A stretch of 64,000 bases of DNA from Jatrophihabitans_A sp035248685 (GTDB lineage Bacteria; Actinomycetota; Actinomycetes; Mycobacteriales; Jatrophihabitantaceae): NCBI GenBank assembly GCA_035248685.1, contig DATFHF010000003.1, forward strand, positions 1-64,000, given 5' to 3'. Of the stretch, positions 17,006 to 25,131 are shown in pieces. The notes under the pieces are model-generated. The model made no database searches. It saw only the letters and a list, made by a program, of their open reading frames with translations, and was not told the DNA's origin. A program made the position numbers and the translations under genes. Every line of letters begins with the position of its first letter. Position 1 is the stretch's first letter.

Positions 17006-17902
17006 GTGCTGATCCAGCTGCTCAGTGTGCTGCTTGCGGGCATCGCACTGCTCGAATACCTGCGCCGACGCCGGCGGCTGCGCACCGACGGTCTGTCCTG
17101 GCCGGGTCGGCGGGCCGGCTGGTTCACGCTCGGGCTGCTGTTGGTTCTGGCGGTCAGCTGCGGGCCGGTCGCTCATTACGACCGGTTGCGCTACTGGGTC
17201 TGGGTCAGCCAGGCATTGGTGCTGCTGCTGGTAGCGCCGGTACCGCTGATGGCCGGCCGGCCGATCGAGCTTGTCCGCGCCGCCGGCCGCCGGCAAGCCG
17301 AAACTCGAGCCAAACCAATAGCCGCCGACCGAAGCCGCGGCAGCCGCCTGCTCGGCTCGCCGCTGCTCGGGCCCGCGGTGGTGCCGCTGGTGTGCGTGGC
17401 CGTGTTGTTCGGCCCGGTACCTGGCTGGGCTGCCGGCAATGCCGGCCTCAGCTGGCTCATCCAGCTGCTGCTGGTGCTCCTCGGCTCGGTCATCGTGCTG
17501 CCGCTGGTACGGGCCGACGACCAGATCAGTTCGGTGGCGGTCGGGGTGGCGGTGGCGGTCGGGTTCGTCGAACTGCTGATCGACGCGATCCCCGGCATCG
17601 TGCTGCGGCTGTCCACCCATCCGGTATCGAGTTTCTTCACGCACCGACGGCTGCCGACCGGTGAGCCGAGTTGGCTGCACGATCAACAAATCGGTGGCGG
17701 CATCCTGTGGTGCGTGGCCGAGCTGCTGGACCTGCCATTCCTGCTGCTGATCTTTCGCCAGTGGATCCGCGCGGACAGCCGGGAGGCGGCCGCCATCGAC
17801 GCGGTGCTGGACGCCGAAGCGTCGACCGAGGCTCGGGGCGGCGACACCACCGGCACGCCCTGGTTCCTATCCGACCCGCGGCTGCGCGACCGGCTGCGCT
17901 GA
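17006..17902 (+). CDS. ctaG: CtaG-type cytochrome c oxidase assembly membrane protein
   Basis: A 298-residue protein with about seven membrane helices, matching the caa3_CtaG family: WFTLGLLLVLAVSCGPVAHYD near the N terminus, then LVLLLVAPVPLMAGRPIELV. Family members help insert copper into cytochrome oxidase. The start is GTG at 17006. It is divergent from rpiB and convergent with a DUF952 gene. The C terminus is hydrophilic. Function rests on family resemblance only. Confidence 0.82.
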   Translation: MLIQLLSVLLAGIALLEYLRRRRRLRTDGLSWPGRRAGWFTLGLLLVLAVSCGPVAHYDRLRYWVWVSQALVLLLVAPVPLMAGRPIELVRAAGRRQAETRAKPIAADRSRGSRLLGSPLLGPAVVPLVCVAVLFGPVPGWAAGNAGLSWLIQLLLVLLGSVIVLPLVRADDQISSVAVGVAVAVGFVELLIDAIPGIVLRLSTHPVSSFFTHRRLPTGEPSWLHDQQIGGGILWCVAELLDLPFLLLIFRQWIRADSREAAAIDAVLDAEASTEARGGDTTGTPWFLSDPRLRDRLR

Positions 17903-17912
17903 GACGCGCGGG

Positions 17913-18245
17913 CTAGAACTCGAACCGGCCCGCCGAATCCCGCGGCAGCGGGTGCACGGCAGTCGCGCTGGCAGTTGGAATAGCCGCATATACATGGGGA
18001 AACCGCTCCCCCGCGCCGTAACTGTCCTCGTCCACCACCGGCTCGGTCAACCGCGCCGGATCGACTTCGACCACCACCAGATCGTCCCGGCCGGCGAACC
18101 GGGCGTTAGCGGTACGGGCTACCTGCGATCGGTAGGAGAAGTGCACGAAGCCTTCGGTTGCCAGCGACGCCGGGGCGTAACTGCCTCGCGCGCAGGCCTG
18201 CCGCCAATCCGCCGCCGGCAGGATGTGGAAGATCGAGGCCATCAC
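17913..18245 (-). CDS. DUF952 protein
   Basis: A 110-residue cytosolic protein matching the DUF952 family, with IFHILPAADW at the start, FVHFSYRSQV in the middle and FPHVYAAIP near the end. Members resemble glutathione-S-transferase-linked domains, but no reaction is established. It follows the nitroreductase gene by 3 bp in the same direction, so the two are probably cotranscribed. The start may be the first or second Met. Confidence 0.85.
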   Translation of the reverse strand: MMASIFHILPAADWRQACARGSYAPASLATEGFVHFSYRSQVARTANARFAGRDDLVVVEVDPARLTEPVVDEDSYGAGERFPHVYAAIPTASATAVHPLPRDSAGRFEF

Positions 18246-18248
18246 CGC

Positions 18249-18872
18249 TCAGTCGAAGCGGGGACTTTCGGTGCGGGTCCGCTTGAGCTCGAAGAAATAC
18301 GGGTAGCCGGCCAGCAGTCGGGTGCCGTCCCAGATCTTCAGCGCCTCCTCGCCGCGCGGGATCCTGGTGAGTACCGGGCCGAAGAAGGCCACGCCATCGA
18401 CGTGGATGACCGGGGTGCCGACCTCGAAGCCGACCGCGTCCATCCCGGCGTGGTGCGACTTCACCAGCGCGTCGTCGTAGTCGGTGGAATCGGCCGCGTC
18501 GGCCAGCGACTCCGGCAGGCCGGTCTCGGTGAGCGCCTCGACGATCAGCTCGCGGTCGAACTCGCGGCCCTCGTTGTGTCGCTTCGTGCCGAGTGCGGTG
18601 TACAGGTCACGCAACACCGCATTGCCGGCGTGCTGCTCGGCCGCGATAGCGACCCGGACCGGACCCCAGCCGCGACTGAGCATCTCCTTGTACTGCTCGG
18701 GCAGTTCGTCCCGACCGGAGTTAAGCACCGACAGCGACATCACGTGGAAATTCAGGTCGATGTCGCGATGCTTTTCGACCTCCAGCATCCAACGTGAAGT
18801 CACCCAGGCGAACGGGCACAGCGGGTCGAACCAGAAATCGACCTGGGTGCGGGTGGTTTCCGAAGTGCTCAT
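18249..18872 (-). CDS. DsbA-fold mycothiol-dependent nitroreductase (Rv2466c-like)
   Basis: A 207-residue thioredoxin-fold protein with the N-terminal active-site stretch FWFDPLCPFAW, a helical insert and TPVIHVDGVAFFGPVL in the C-terminal part. It matches the Rv2466c family, which reduces nitro compounds using mycothiol. As I recall, the M. tuberculosis protein has a CPWC active site; here the second Cys is Ala22, leaving only Cys19. It is divergent from pepN, as in M. tuberculosis. Confidence 0.88.
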   Translation of the reverse strand: MSTSETTRTQVDFWFDPLCPFAWVTSRWMLEVEKHRDIDLNFHVMSLSVLNSGRDELPEQYKEMLSRGWGPVRVAIAAEQHAGNAVLRDLYTALGTKRHNEGREFDRELIVEALTETGLPESLADAADSTDYDDALVKSHHAGMDAVGFEVGTPVIHVDGVAFFGPVLTRIPRGEEALKIWDGTRLLAGYPYFFELKRTRTESPRFD

Positions 18873-18950
18873 CGTGCTCCCCTACCGCGAACCGGAATGT
18901 GAAAGGATAGCTTCGTTCGTCTGGAACACAACGCCAAGGAGCAGCATTCC

Positions 18951-21611
18951 GTGCCCAATGTCGGTGCATCAGGTCAGCGGCCGGGTGAACCAGATACCCT
19001 GACAATAGCTGCAAACACCGTGCAAACTCCGAACCTCACTAAGCAGGACGCGGCGCTGCGCGGCAGCCTGCTCCGGGTGCATTCCTACGATGTCGTACTG
19101 GATCTGACCGATGCGGACGGCGGACCGGCCGAGCGCACTTTCCGCTCCCGCTCCACCATCACCTTCGATGCCACCCGGCCCGGCGCCTCGACCTTCGTCG
19201 ACGTGATCGCCGAGCGGTTCCATGAGGTCACTCTCAACGCCAAGCCGGTCGACCTCAGCGACTACAGCCCGGAAGACGGCATCGTGTTGCCGGAGCTGGC
19301 CGAGCACAATGTGCTGGTCATCGACGGCGACCTGCTGTTCACCACGATCGGGCAGGGACTGCACCGTTTCGTCGATCCGATCGACAACCAGGTCTACCTC
19401 TACAGCCAGTTCGAGACGACCGATGCCAAGCGGATGTTCGGTTGTTTCGATCAGCCCGATCTGAAGGCGACCTACACCCTGCACGTCACCGCCCCGGCGC
19501 ACTGGAAGCTGATCTCGAACAGTGCGCCCGCCCTGGTCGAGGACGACGACGAGACCCAGACGGTGCACTTCCTGCCCACCCCGCCGATCAGCACCTACCT
19601 CACCGCGCTGGTGGCCGGGCCGTACTTCCACGCCACCGACCACCACGACGGCATCGACCTGGGGCTGTACTGCCGGCAGTCGCTGGCCGAACACCTCGAC
19701 ACGGACGAGCTGTTCACCATCACCAAGCAGGGTTTCGACTGGTACCACGCGAACTTCGGTTATCGATATGCCTTCGGCAAGTACGACCAGCTGTTCGTAC
19801 CGGAGTACAACGCCGGCGCGATGGAGAACGCCGGTTGCGTGACCATCCTGGAGGACTACGTCTTCCACAGCCGAGTCACCGCGGCCCGCTACGAACGGCG
19901 AGCGCTGACCGTGTTGCACGAACTGGCGCACATGTGGTTCGGCGATCTGGTGACCATGCGGTGGTTCGACGACCTGTGGCTGAACGAATCCTTCGCCGAA
20001 TGGGCGGCGACCATCGCGCAGTCACAAGCCACGAAATGGCCTAATGCCTGGACAACCTTCGGCAACACCGAGAAGACCTGGGCCTATCGGCAGGACCAAT
20101 TGCCCTCGACCCATCCGATCGTCGCTGACATTCCCGACGCCGAGGCGGTCGAGGTCAATTTCGACGGGATCACCTACGCCAAGGGTGCCAGCGTGCTTAA
20201 GCAACTGGTGGCTTACGTCGGACTGGAGGACTTCCTGGCCGGCGTCCGGCAGTACTTCGCCGACCATGCCTTCGGCAACACCACGCTGGACGACCTGCTG
20301 GACGCGTTGAAGGCGGCGTCCGGACGCGAGTTGGCCGACTGGGCCCGGCTCTGGCTCAAAACCACCGGGTTGAACACGCTGTCGGCCGATTTCGAGCTCG
20401 ACGAGGCAGGCAACTTCAGCTCCTTCGAGCTGGTCCAGGAGGCACCGCGCACCATCGCTCAGGACAACGTGCTCCGGCCGCATCGGCTGGCGGTCGGCCT
20501 GTACAGCTACCGTCCGGCCTTCGCCGACGGCTCCAGCCGTGGCGCATTGGTGCGTACCGATCGGGTCGAGCTAGACGTGTCGGGCGAGCGGACCGCAGTG
20601 CCCGAACTCGTCGGTCGCGCGCGGCCCGACCTGGTGCTGGTCAACGATGATGACCTGACCTACTGCAAACTGCGGTTGGACGAGCACAGCCTGGCCACCC
20701 TCGGCAGCGGCGGCCTGGCGGCGCTCAGTGACCCGCTGGCCCGGACGCTGTGCTGGTCCTCCATCTGGGACATGGTGCGGGACGGTGAGCTGGCCACCCG
20801 GACCTACCTGCGGCTTGCGATTGAGAATGCCCCGCTGGAATCGGAGATCGGCGTGGTGCAGTCGATCCACCGGCAGCTGGCTCGCGCGCTGGAGACCCTC
20901 GCCGATCCGAGCTGGGCCAAGGCCGGCCTGGCCGAGTTCGCCGACGCCGCGATCGCGGCTGCGCTGGCGGCGGCACCGGGCAGCGATCATCAGTTCGCCT
21001 GGGTGCACGCGGCGATCACGGCCGCCAATACCGAAGCACAGCAAGACTTCCTGGCCGAGCTGCTCTCCGGGGAGCGGATCCTGGACGGGTTGGTCATCGA
21101 CGCCGACCTGCGGTGGGCGTTGTTGCAGGCACTGGTTGCCTGCGGGCGGCTAGGTGAGCGCGAGATTGCCGAGCAGGCGGCCGCCGATCCTAGCTCGGCC
21201 GGTGTCCGGGCGGCAGCAACGGCTCGCGCGCTGATCCCGACCGCCGAGGCCAAGCAGGCCGCCTGGATCAGCGCTGTCACGGACACCCGGTTGAGCAACG
21301 CCAAGATGCGCGCCACCATCGCCGGCTTCCGCCACCCGTTGCAGAGCCAGCTACTGATCCCGTACGTGCGTCGTTACTTCGCCGATGCGACCGAGATTTG
21401 GCAGGATCGCACGCCGGAAACGGCCAAGGATTTGATCATGGGCTTGTTCCCGAGCTGGTCGAGCGCGATCAACGCCGAGACGGTCGCGCTGGCCGATGAA
21501 TTCCTGGCCGATCGAAGCCGGCCGGCCGCACTGCGCCGACTCATCAGCGAGGGACGAGCCGAGGTGGCCAGGGCGCTGGTGGCCCGAGTCACCGACGCCG
21601 CCGCTGGATAG
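18951..21611 (+). CDS. pepN: Aminopeptidase N (M1 family)
   Basis: An 886-residue zinc metallopeptidase that removes N-terminal residues from peptides in the cytoplasm. The exopeptidase motif is GAMEN, and the zinc site HELAH starts at about residue 323, followed by NESFAEW with the third ligand. The C-terminal ERAP1-like helical domain is complete. GTG at 18951 has AAGGAG 9 nt upstream. A second GTG at 19020 would give the more family-like start MQTPNLTKQDAA but has no ribosome site, so the first is preferred. Confidence 0.96.
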   Translation: MPNVGASGQRPGEPDTLTIAANTVQTPNLTKQDAALRGSLLRVHSYDVVLDLTDADGGPAERTFRSRSTITFDATRPGASTFVDVIAERFHEVTLNAKPVDLSDYSPEDGIVLPELAEHNVLVIDGDLLFTTIGQGLHRFVDPIDNQVYLYSQFETTDAKRMFGCFDQPDLKATYTLHVTAPAHWKLISNSAPALVEDDDETQTVHFLPTPPISTYLTALVAGPYFHATDHHDGIDLGLYCRQSLAEHLDTDELFTITKQGFDWYHANFGYRYAFGKYDQLFVPEYNAGAMENAGCVTILEDYVFHSRVTAARYERRALTVLHELAHMWFGDLVTMRWFDDLWLNESFAEWAATIAQSQATKWPNAWTTFGNTEKTWAYRQDQLPSTHPIVADIPDAEAVEVNFDGITYAKGASVLKQLVAYVGLEDFLAGVRQYFADHAFGNTTLDDLLDALKAASGRELADWARLWLKTTGLNTLSADFELDEAGNFSSFELVQEAPRTIAQDNVLRPHRLAVGLYSYRPAFADGSSRGALVRTDRVELDVSGERTAVPELVGRARPDLVLVNDDDLTYCKLRLDEHSLATLGSGGLAALSDPLARTLCWSSIWDMVRDGELATRTYLRLAIENAPLESEIGVVQSIHRQLARALETLADPSWAKAGLAEFADAAIAAALAAAPGSDHQFAWVHAAITAANTEAQQDFLAELLSGERILDGLVIDADLRWALLQALVACGRLGEREIAEQAAADPSSAGVRAAATARALIPTAEAKQAAWISAVTDTRLSNAKMRATIAGFRHPLQSQLLIPYVRRYFADATEIWQDRTPETAKDLIMGLFPSWSSAINAETVALADEFLADRSRPAALRRLISEGRAEVARALVARVTDAAAG

Positions 21612-22877
21612 CTATGACCCCCAGTTCGGGCGCAGCGGGAAGCTCGACCGACCGGCGGCATCGAGCTTGGCCGCCAGCACCTGGTGTAGCTGAATACCGT
21701 TGGTTTCAAAGCCCAATCGGGAACCGGCCATGTACAGGCCCCAGACCCGGGCGGTGGCTTCTCCGACATCGGCCACGCACCGGTCCCAGTTGCGCACCAG
21801 GTTCTCGCACCAGGCCGTCAACGTCAGCGCATAGTGCTCGCGCAGGTTCTCCTCGTGCCGCACCTCCAGCCCGGCGTTCTGCGCCTCGGTGATGATGCGC
21901 CCGGAGCCGGTCAGCTCCCCGTCCGGAAAGACGTAACGGTCGATGAACTGCCCCGGCAGCGCGCTCTGGAGGTTGTCCGGGCGGGTGATGCAGTGGTTGA
22001 GCAGCCGGCCACCATCGCGCAACTTGCCTTTGACGAAGCCGAAATACGCCGGGTAGTTAGCCACCCCGACGTGCTCCATCAGGCCGATCGAGCTGATCGC
22101 GTCGTAGCCGGTGCCGGGTGCGTCTCGGTAGTCGCTGTGCAGGATCTGCACCTGCCCGGTCAGTCCGTCCCGCTCGACCGCCGCCGCACCCCAGCCGGCC
22201 TGGGCCGCTGACAAGGTCACCCCGATTACATCCACCCCGTAGTGCTTGGCGGCATGCAGTGCCATGCCACCCCAGCCGCAGCCGACATCCAGCAGCCGCA
22301 TGCCCCGCTCGAGACCGAGCTTGCGGGCGACCAGATCGAACTTCTCCTCCTGCGCCTCCTCCAGGCTCGCGTCCGACTTGGGGAACACCGCGCAGGTATA
22401 GGCCATCGACGGCCCAAGCACGTGCTCGTAGAAGTCATTGGACACGTCGTAGTGCTTGCCGATGGCGCGCGCGTCCCGGCCGCGGGAATGCCGCAGGCCG
22501 GCCAGCGTCCGGCGCCAGCGCGGCACCGATTCCTGCTCCGGTGGCCGCGGCGGGATCAGGTTGCGCCAGCCCAGCTCGGACAGCAGGTTGGCTGCCTCCT
22601 TGGCGCTCGGCCGGCGAAACCGCCAGTCGCCGAGCGCCACCAGTGCGTCATACGGGTTTCCCGGATGCGCGCCGTGCACCTTCAGGTCGCCGGAGACGTA
22701 CGCCCTGGCCAGGCCCAGGTCACCATGGGCGGTCGCCAGGTAGCGCAGACCCCGTTCGTTGGTCAGCTCAAGTGTGATCGCAGCATCGGGTGAGCCGAAG
22801 GAGCTGCCGTCATAGGCGATGAACCGTACAGGAGGCTCGTCCACCGTGAGCATCGACACCAAGTCGGCGATCTTCAA
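21612..22877 (-). CDS. tmsB: SAM-dependent fatty-acid methyltransferase (TmsB / CFA-synthase family)
   Basis: A 421-residue enzyme with an N-terminal lipid-binding region, the KHYDVSNDFYEHVLGPSMAY stretch of CFA synthases and SAM motif LDVGCGWGG (196-204). Alone it would be called cyclopropane synthase. Its start overlaps the stop of an FAD-dependent oxidase by 4 bp, and this pair is the arrangement of tmsB-tmsA (bfaB-bfaA). There TmsB adds a methylene group to oleoyl chains and TmsA reduces it to give 10-methylstearate (tuberculostearic acid). The assignment depends on that pairing. Confidence 0.83.
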   Translation of the reverse strand: MKIADLVSMLTVDEPPVRFIAYDGSSFGSPDAAITLELTNERGLRYLATAHGDLGLARAYVSGDLKVHGAHPGNPYDALVALGDWRFRRPSAKEAANLLSELGWRNLIPPRPPEQESVPRWRRTLAGLRHSRGRDARAIGKHYDVSNDFYEHVLGPSMAYTCAVFPKSDASLEEAQEEKFDLVARKLGLERGMRLLDVGCGWGGMALHAAKHYGVDVIGVTLSAAQAGWGAAAVERDGLTGQVQILHSDYRDAPGTGYDAISSIGLMEHVGVANYPAYFGFVKGKLRDGGRLLNHCITRPDNLQSALPGQFIDRYVFPDGELTGSGRIITEAQNAGLEVRHEENLREHYALTLTAWCENLVRNWDRCVADVGEATARVWGLYMAGSRLGFETNGIQLHQVLAAKLDAAGRSSFPLRPNWGS

Positions 22878-24334
22878 TGGCGTCCCACCGCTTTCTCATA
22901 GAGCCCGGTCAGTCGATGCTCAGGATCATATTTGTCCTTCAGCACCGAATACACCGGCCCGCCATAGATCTCGGCGAACGTCTGCCGGTCGTAATAGGCA
23001 TCGGAGTACAGCGACTTGTGCCCGTCGGTGTCTGCTACCGCCTGCTCGACCAGCCGGTTGACGTCGCCGTCGGCGCGGCCGGCGCCGATGGCAACGGTGC
23101 CCCAGAACCCGACGTTGACATAGCACCGGCCGGCGGACAGCGGATATAGCGGCCAGGGTTGGCCATCCGCGCCGCCATGTCTGCCACTTCGCTCCGCTCC
23201 TCCCTCGCTGACGCTCGGTCGATGCTCACTCAGCTCAGCGCGCAGCTGGAGCGGGCACAACCAGACCGGTGACATGCCGACGTGCTCGGCAAACCAGCGC
23301 AGGAACTCCGCCGTCCGCTCCACCGGGATTTCCACGTCCTGGACGACCCGTTCCCGGGGCCCGATACGGCGCAATCGGTCGATCTTGCCAGAGATGCCGA
23401 ACCGGTGGTCCAGCCCGATCAGCCGGTGGTAGAAGTCGCTGCGGCGATACCTGGCCGGCCACAGCCGGCGCACCAGCGGGTGCTGCACGCCGAACGCGCC
23501 GGAGCACCAGAACCAGTCGGTGTCCCAACGCCAGAGGTAGTCCGCGACGTGCAGGCAGTCCCGCGATAGCCGGCGGAGCGAGCGGTAGTAAATCTGCTGC
23601 CCGGTGTAGTCACTCGCCCGCTGCACGCCGGCTTCGGCCGGGCTGTGCACCCACCGGCCGAGGGTCAGGTAGGCCTCGTTGGTGGAGAACATCACGCCGT
23701 CCAGGAAGTCGACCGGCTCGTCGTCCCAGCGGCGTTCGGAATTGATGGCGGCGATCGCGGCGGCGAGCTCGTCCAGGTCGGCGAACCGGATGTGTCGCAG
23801 GCCGACGAACGGCTGCACCTGTTCCAGTTCGATCCGCAGCCGGACCGCGTAGCCGAGGCTGCCGTAGGAGTTCGGGAAGCCGGCGAACAGATCCGGATGC
23901 TGCTGCCGGCTCACCGTCAGCAGCTCACCGGCGCCGGTCAGCAGATCCAGTTCCAGCACTGACTCGTGCGGCAGGCCGTTGCGGAACGAACTCGATTCGA
24001 TGCCCAGCCCGGTCACCGCGCCGCCCAGGGTGATCGTCTTCAGTTGCGGTACCACCAGCGGCATCAGCCCGTGCCGCAGGGTCGCCGCCACCAGCGTCTC
24101 GTAGCTGCACATGCCCTGGACGTCGGCGGTCTTGGCGGCCGGGTCGATCGAGATCACCCCGGTAAGGCCGGACACATCCAAGCCCACCACGGTGTCCCCC
24201 GCGCGCGGCCGGAACAGGTTGGAGGTTCGTTTGGCCAGCCGGACCTGCTGGCCGGCCGGGATGGCCCGATAGGAATCGATCAGCGCCTGGACCGCACCCT
24301 GATGCGCAGAGGTGGTCGGAAGCAGGGTTGTCAT
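22874..24334 (-). CDS. tmsA: FAD-binding oxidoreductase (TmsA-like)
   Basis: A 486-residue PCMH-type flavoprotein related to DHCR24. The FAD domain has VVGLDVSGLTGVISIDPAAK, TITLGGAVTGLGIESSSF and NSYGSLGYAVRL. With tmsB it is expected to reduce the 10-methylene fatty chain. The start at 24334 (MTTLLPTTSAH) was chosen because it follows the upstream gene by 4 bp. Around residues ~378-402 a low-complexity stretch with SEHRPSVSEGGAERSG interrupts the family-like sequence; its DNA is a repeat also found in nrfD. Confidence 0.83.
   Translation of the reverse strand: MTTLLPTTSAHQGAVQALIDSYRAIPAGQQVRLAKRTSNLFRPRAGDTVVGLDVSGLTGVISIDPAAKTADVQGMCSYETLVAATLRHGLMPLVVPQLKTITLGGAVTGLGIESSSFRNGLPHESVLELDLLTGAGELLTVSRQQHPDLFAGFPNSYGSLGYAVRLRIELEQVQPFVGLRHIRFADLDELAAAIAAINSERRWDDEPVDFLDGVMFSTNEAYLTLGRWVHSPAEAGVQRASDYTGQQIYYRSLRRLSRDCLHVADYLWRWDTDWFWCSGAFGVQHPLVRRLWPARYRRSDFYHRLIGLDHRFGISGKIDRLRRIGPRERVVQDVEIPVERTAEFLRWFAEHVGMSPVWLCPLQLRAELSEHRPSVSEGGAERSGRHGGADGQPWPLYPLSAGRCYVNVGFWGTVAIGAGRADGDVNRLVEQAVADTDGHKSLYSDAYYDRQTFAEIYGGPVYSVLKDKYDPEHRLTGLYEKAVGRH
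23184..23229 (-). repeat. Short repeat inside tmsA (copy A)
   Basis: This ~46-bp stretch, read on the minus strand, begins GTGAGCATCGACCGAG and contains GGAGCGGAGCGAAG. It closely matches 63215-63259 in nrfD. Here it is translated as EHRPSVSEGGAERSG, a different frame from the nrfD copy. Confidence 0.6.
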
Positions 24335-24338
24335 CTGG

Positions 24339-24779
24339 TCAGCCGGCGCCGGCGGCGTCGGCCAGCTGCCGCAGCCCACCGACGATGCCGCCGGTCAGGT
24401 CGCCGTTGGTGAACGAGGCGCGCATGGTCAGCGCGGCCAGCGCGGCGACCCGGTTCGGGATCCGCCGCGCCGACATACCGCCGGTGACGATCTCGAGCCG
24501 GCGCTCACCGGGCGAGAGCGCGACCAGCACCGGCGCCGGGTGCCGCACCGCCAGCTTGTCGAACATGGCCTCGGCCCGAACCCGCGGCTCGGCGCCGAGC
24601 GGGCCGACGTAGACGCTGAACAATAGGCCGGTATCGGCCGAGGCCAGCGTCAACGCCTCGTCGATCCGGGCCAGCTGGCTCGGCTTGAACGGACGGTCCG
24701 GGCTGATCGGCGCTGCCCGTGGCGTGCTGGAATCCCGGGGCCGGCCACCGGCTCGTTCCAGTTCGGTCGATGTCGTCAT
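24339..24779 (-). CDS. DUF5130 (TPM-like) protein
   Basis: A 146-residue cytosolic-looking protein with a disordered Pro/Arg-rich head (~1-30). The folded domain begins at about SQLARIDEALTLASADTGLL and has FSVYVGPLG, APVLVALSPGERRLEIVTGG and a helical end, matching the TPM-like DUF5130 group. An ATG at 24779 is preferred; longer frames read through low-complexity sequence. It is 4 bp from tmsA, so it probably belongs to the lipid operon. Its role is unknown. Confidence 0.75.
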   Translation of the reverse strand: MTTSTELERAGGRPRDSSTPRAAPISPDRPFKPSQLARIDEALTLASADTGLLFSVYVGPLGAEPRVRAEAMFDKLAVRHPAPVLVALSPGERRLEIVTGGMSARRIPNRVAALAALTMRASFTNGDLTGGIVGGLRQLADAAGAG

Positions 24780-24789
24780 CTGCTCGTCC

Positions 24790-25080
24790 TCACCACTCAC
24801 CGCTGGCACCGCCACTGGCTCGCACCGGCTCGATCGGATTCGGATCGACCCGGCCGGGCAGCGCCGGTACCTCGGACCGGTTCGGCTCGCCGATGCTGCC
24901 GGCCGGAGCCGGATGCGACGGATGCGGTAGGTACCAGACCGGTTCGAAGTCCCAGCCATTGCCCGGCCGGTACCGGGGGGACCGCATGGCTCCGGGGCCG
25001 AGCACCAGGATGGCCAGCAGGAGGAATATGCCGGCCGGGATCCCCACGAACACCAGCACCGTCTCAACGATGCTCATCAA
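24790..25080 (-). CDS. Small membrane protein at the head of the tms-like operon
   Basis: A 96-residue protein with one strong N-terminal helix (~6-30, VFVGIPAGIFLLLAILVLGP), then a cytosolic Pro-rich tail with SPRYRPGNGWDFEPVWYLPH and a C-terminal GGASGEW. I recognise the layout from other actinobacteria but know no function. It is 10 bp upstream of the DUF5130 gene and probably first in a four-gene unit ending with tmsB. The start may be the first or second Met. Confidence 0.72.
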   Translation of the reverse strand: MMSIVETVLVFVGIPAGIFLLLAILVLGPGAMRSPRYRPGNGWDFEPVWYLPHPSHPAPAGSIGEPNRSEVPALPGRVDPNPIEPVRASGGASGEW

Positions 25081-25131
25081 CCATCCTCCGCCCGTGCGAA
25101 CCAGAGTCCTGCCGACACCGTAGCGAAGTTA

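Noticed and set aside
16940..17689. A Gln/His-rich minus-strand frame opposite ctaG
   Set aside because: Its composition is the expected antisense of a Leu-rich membrane protein, and ctaG is well supported.
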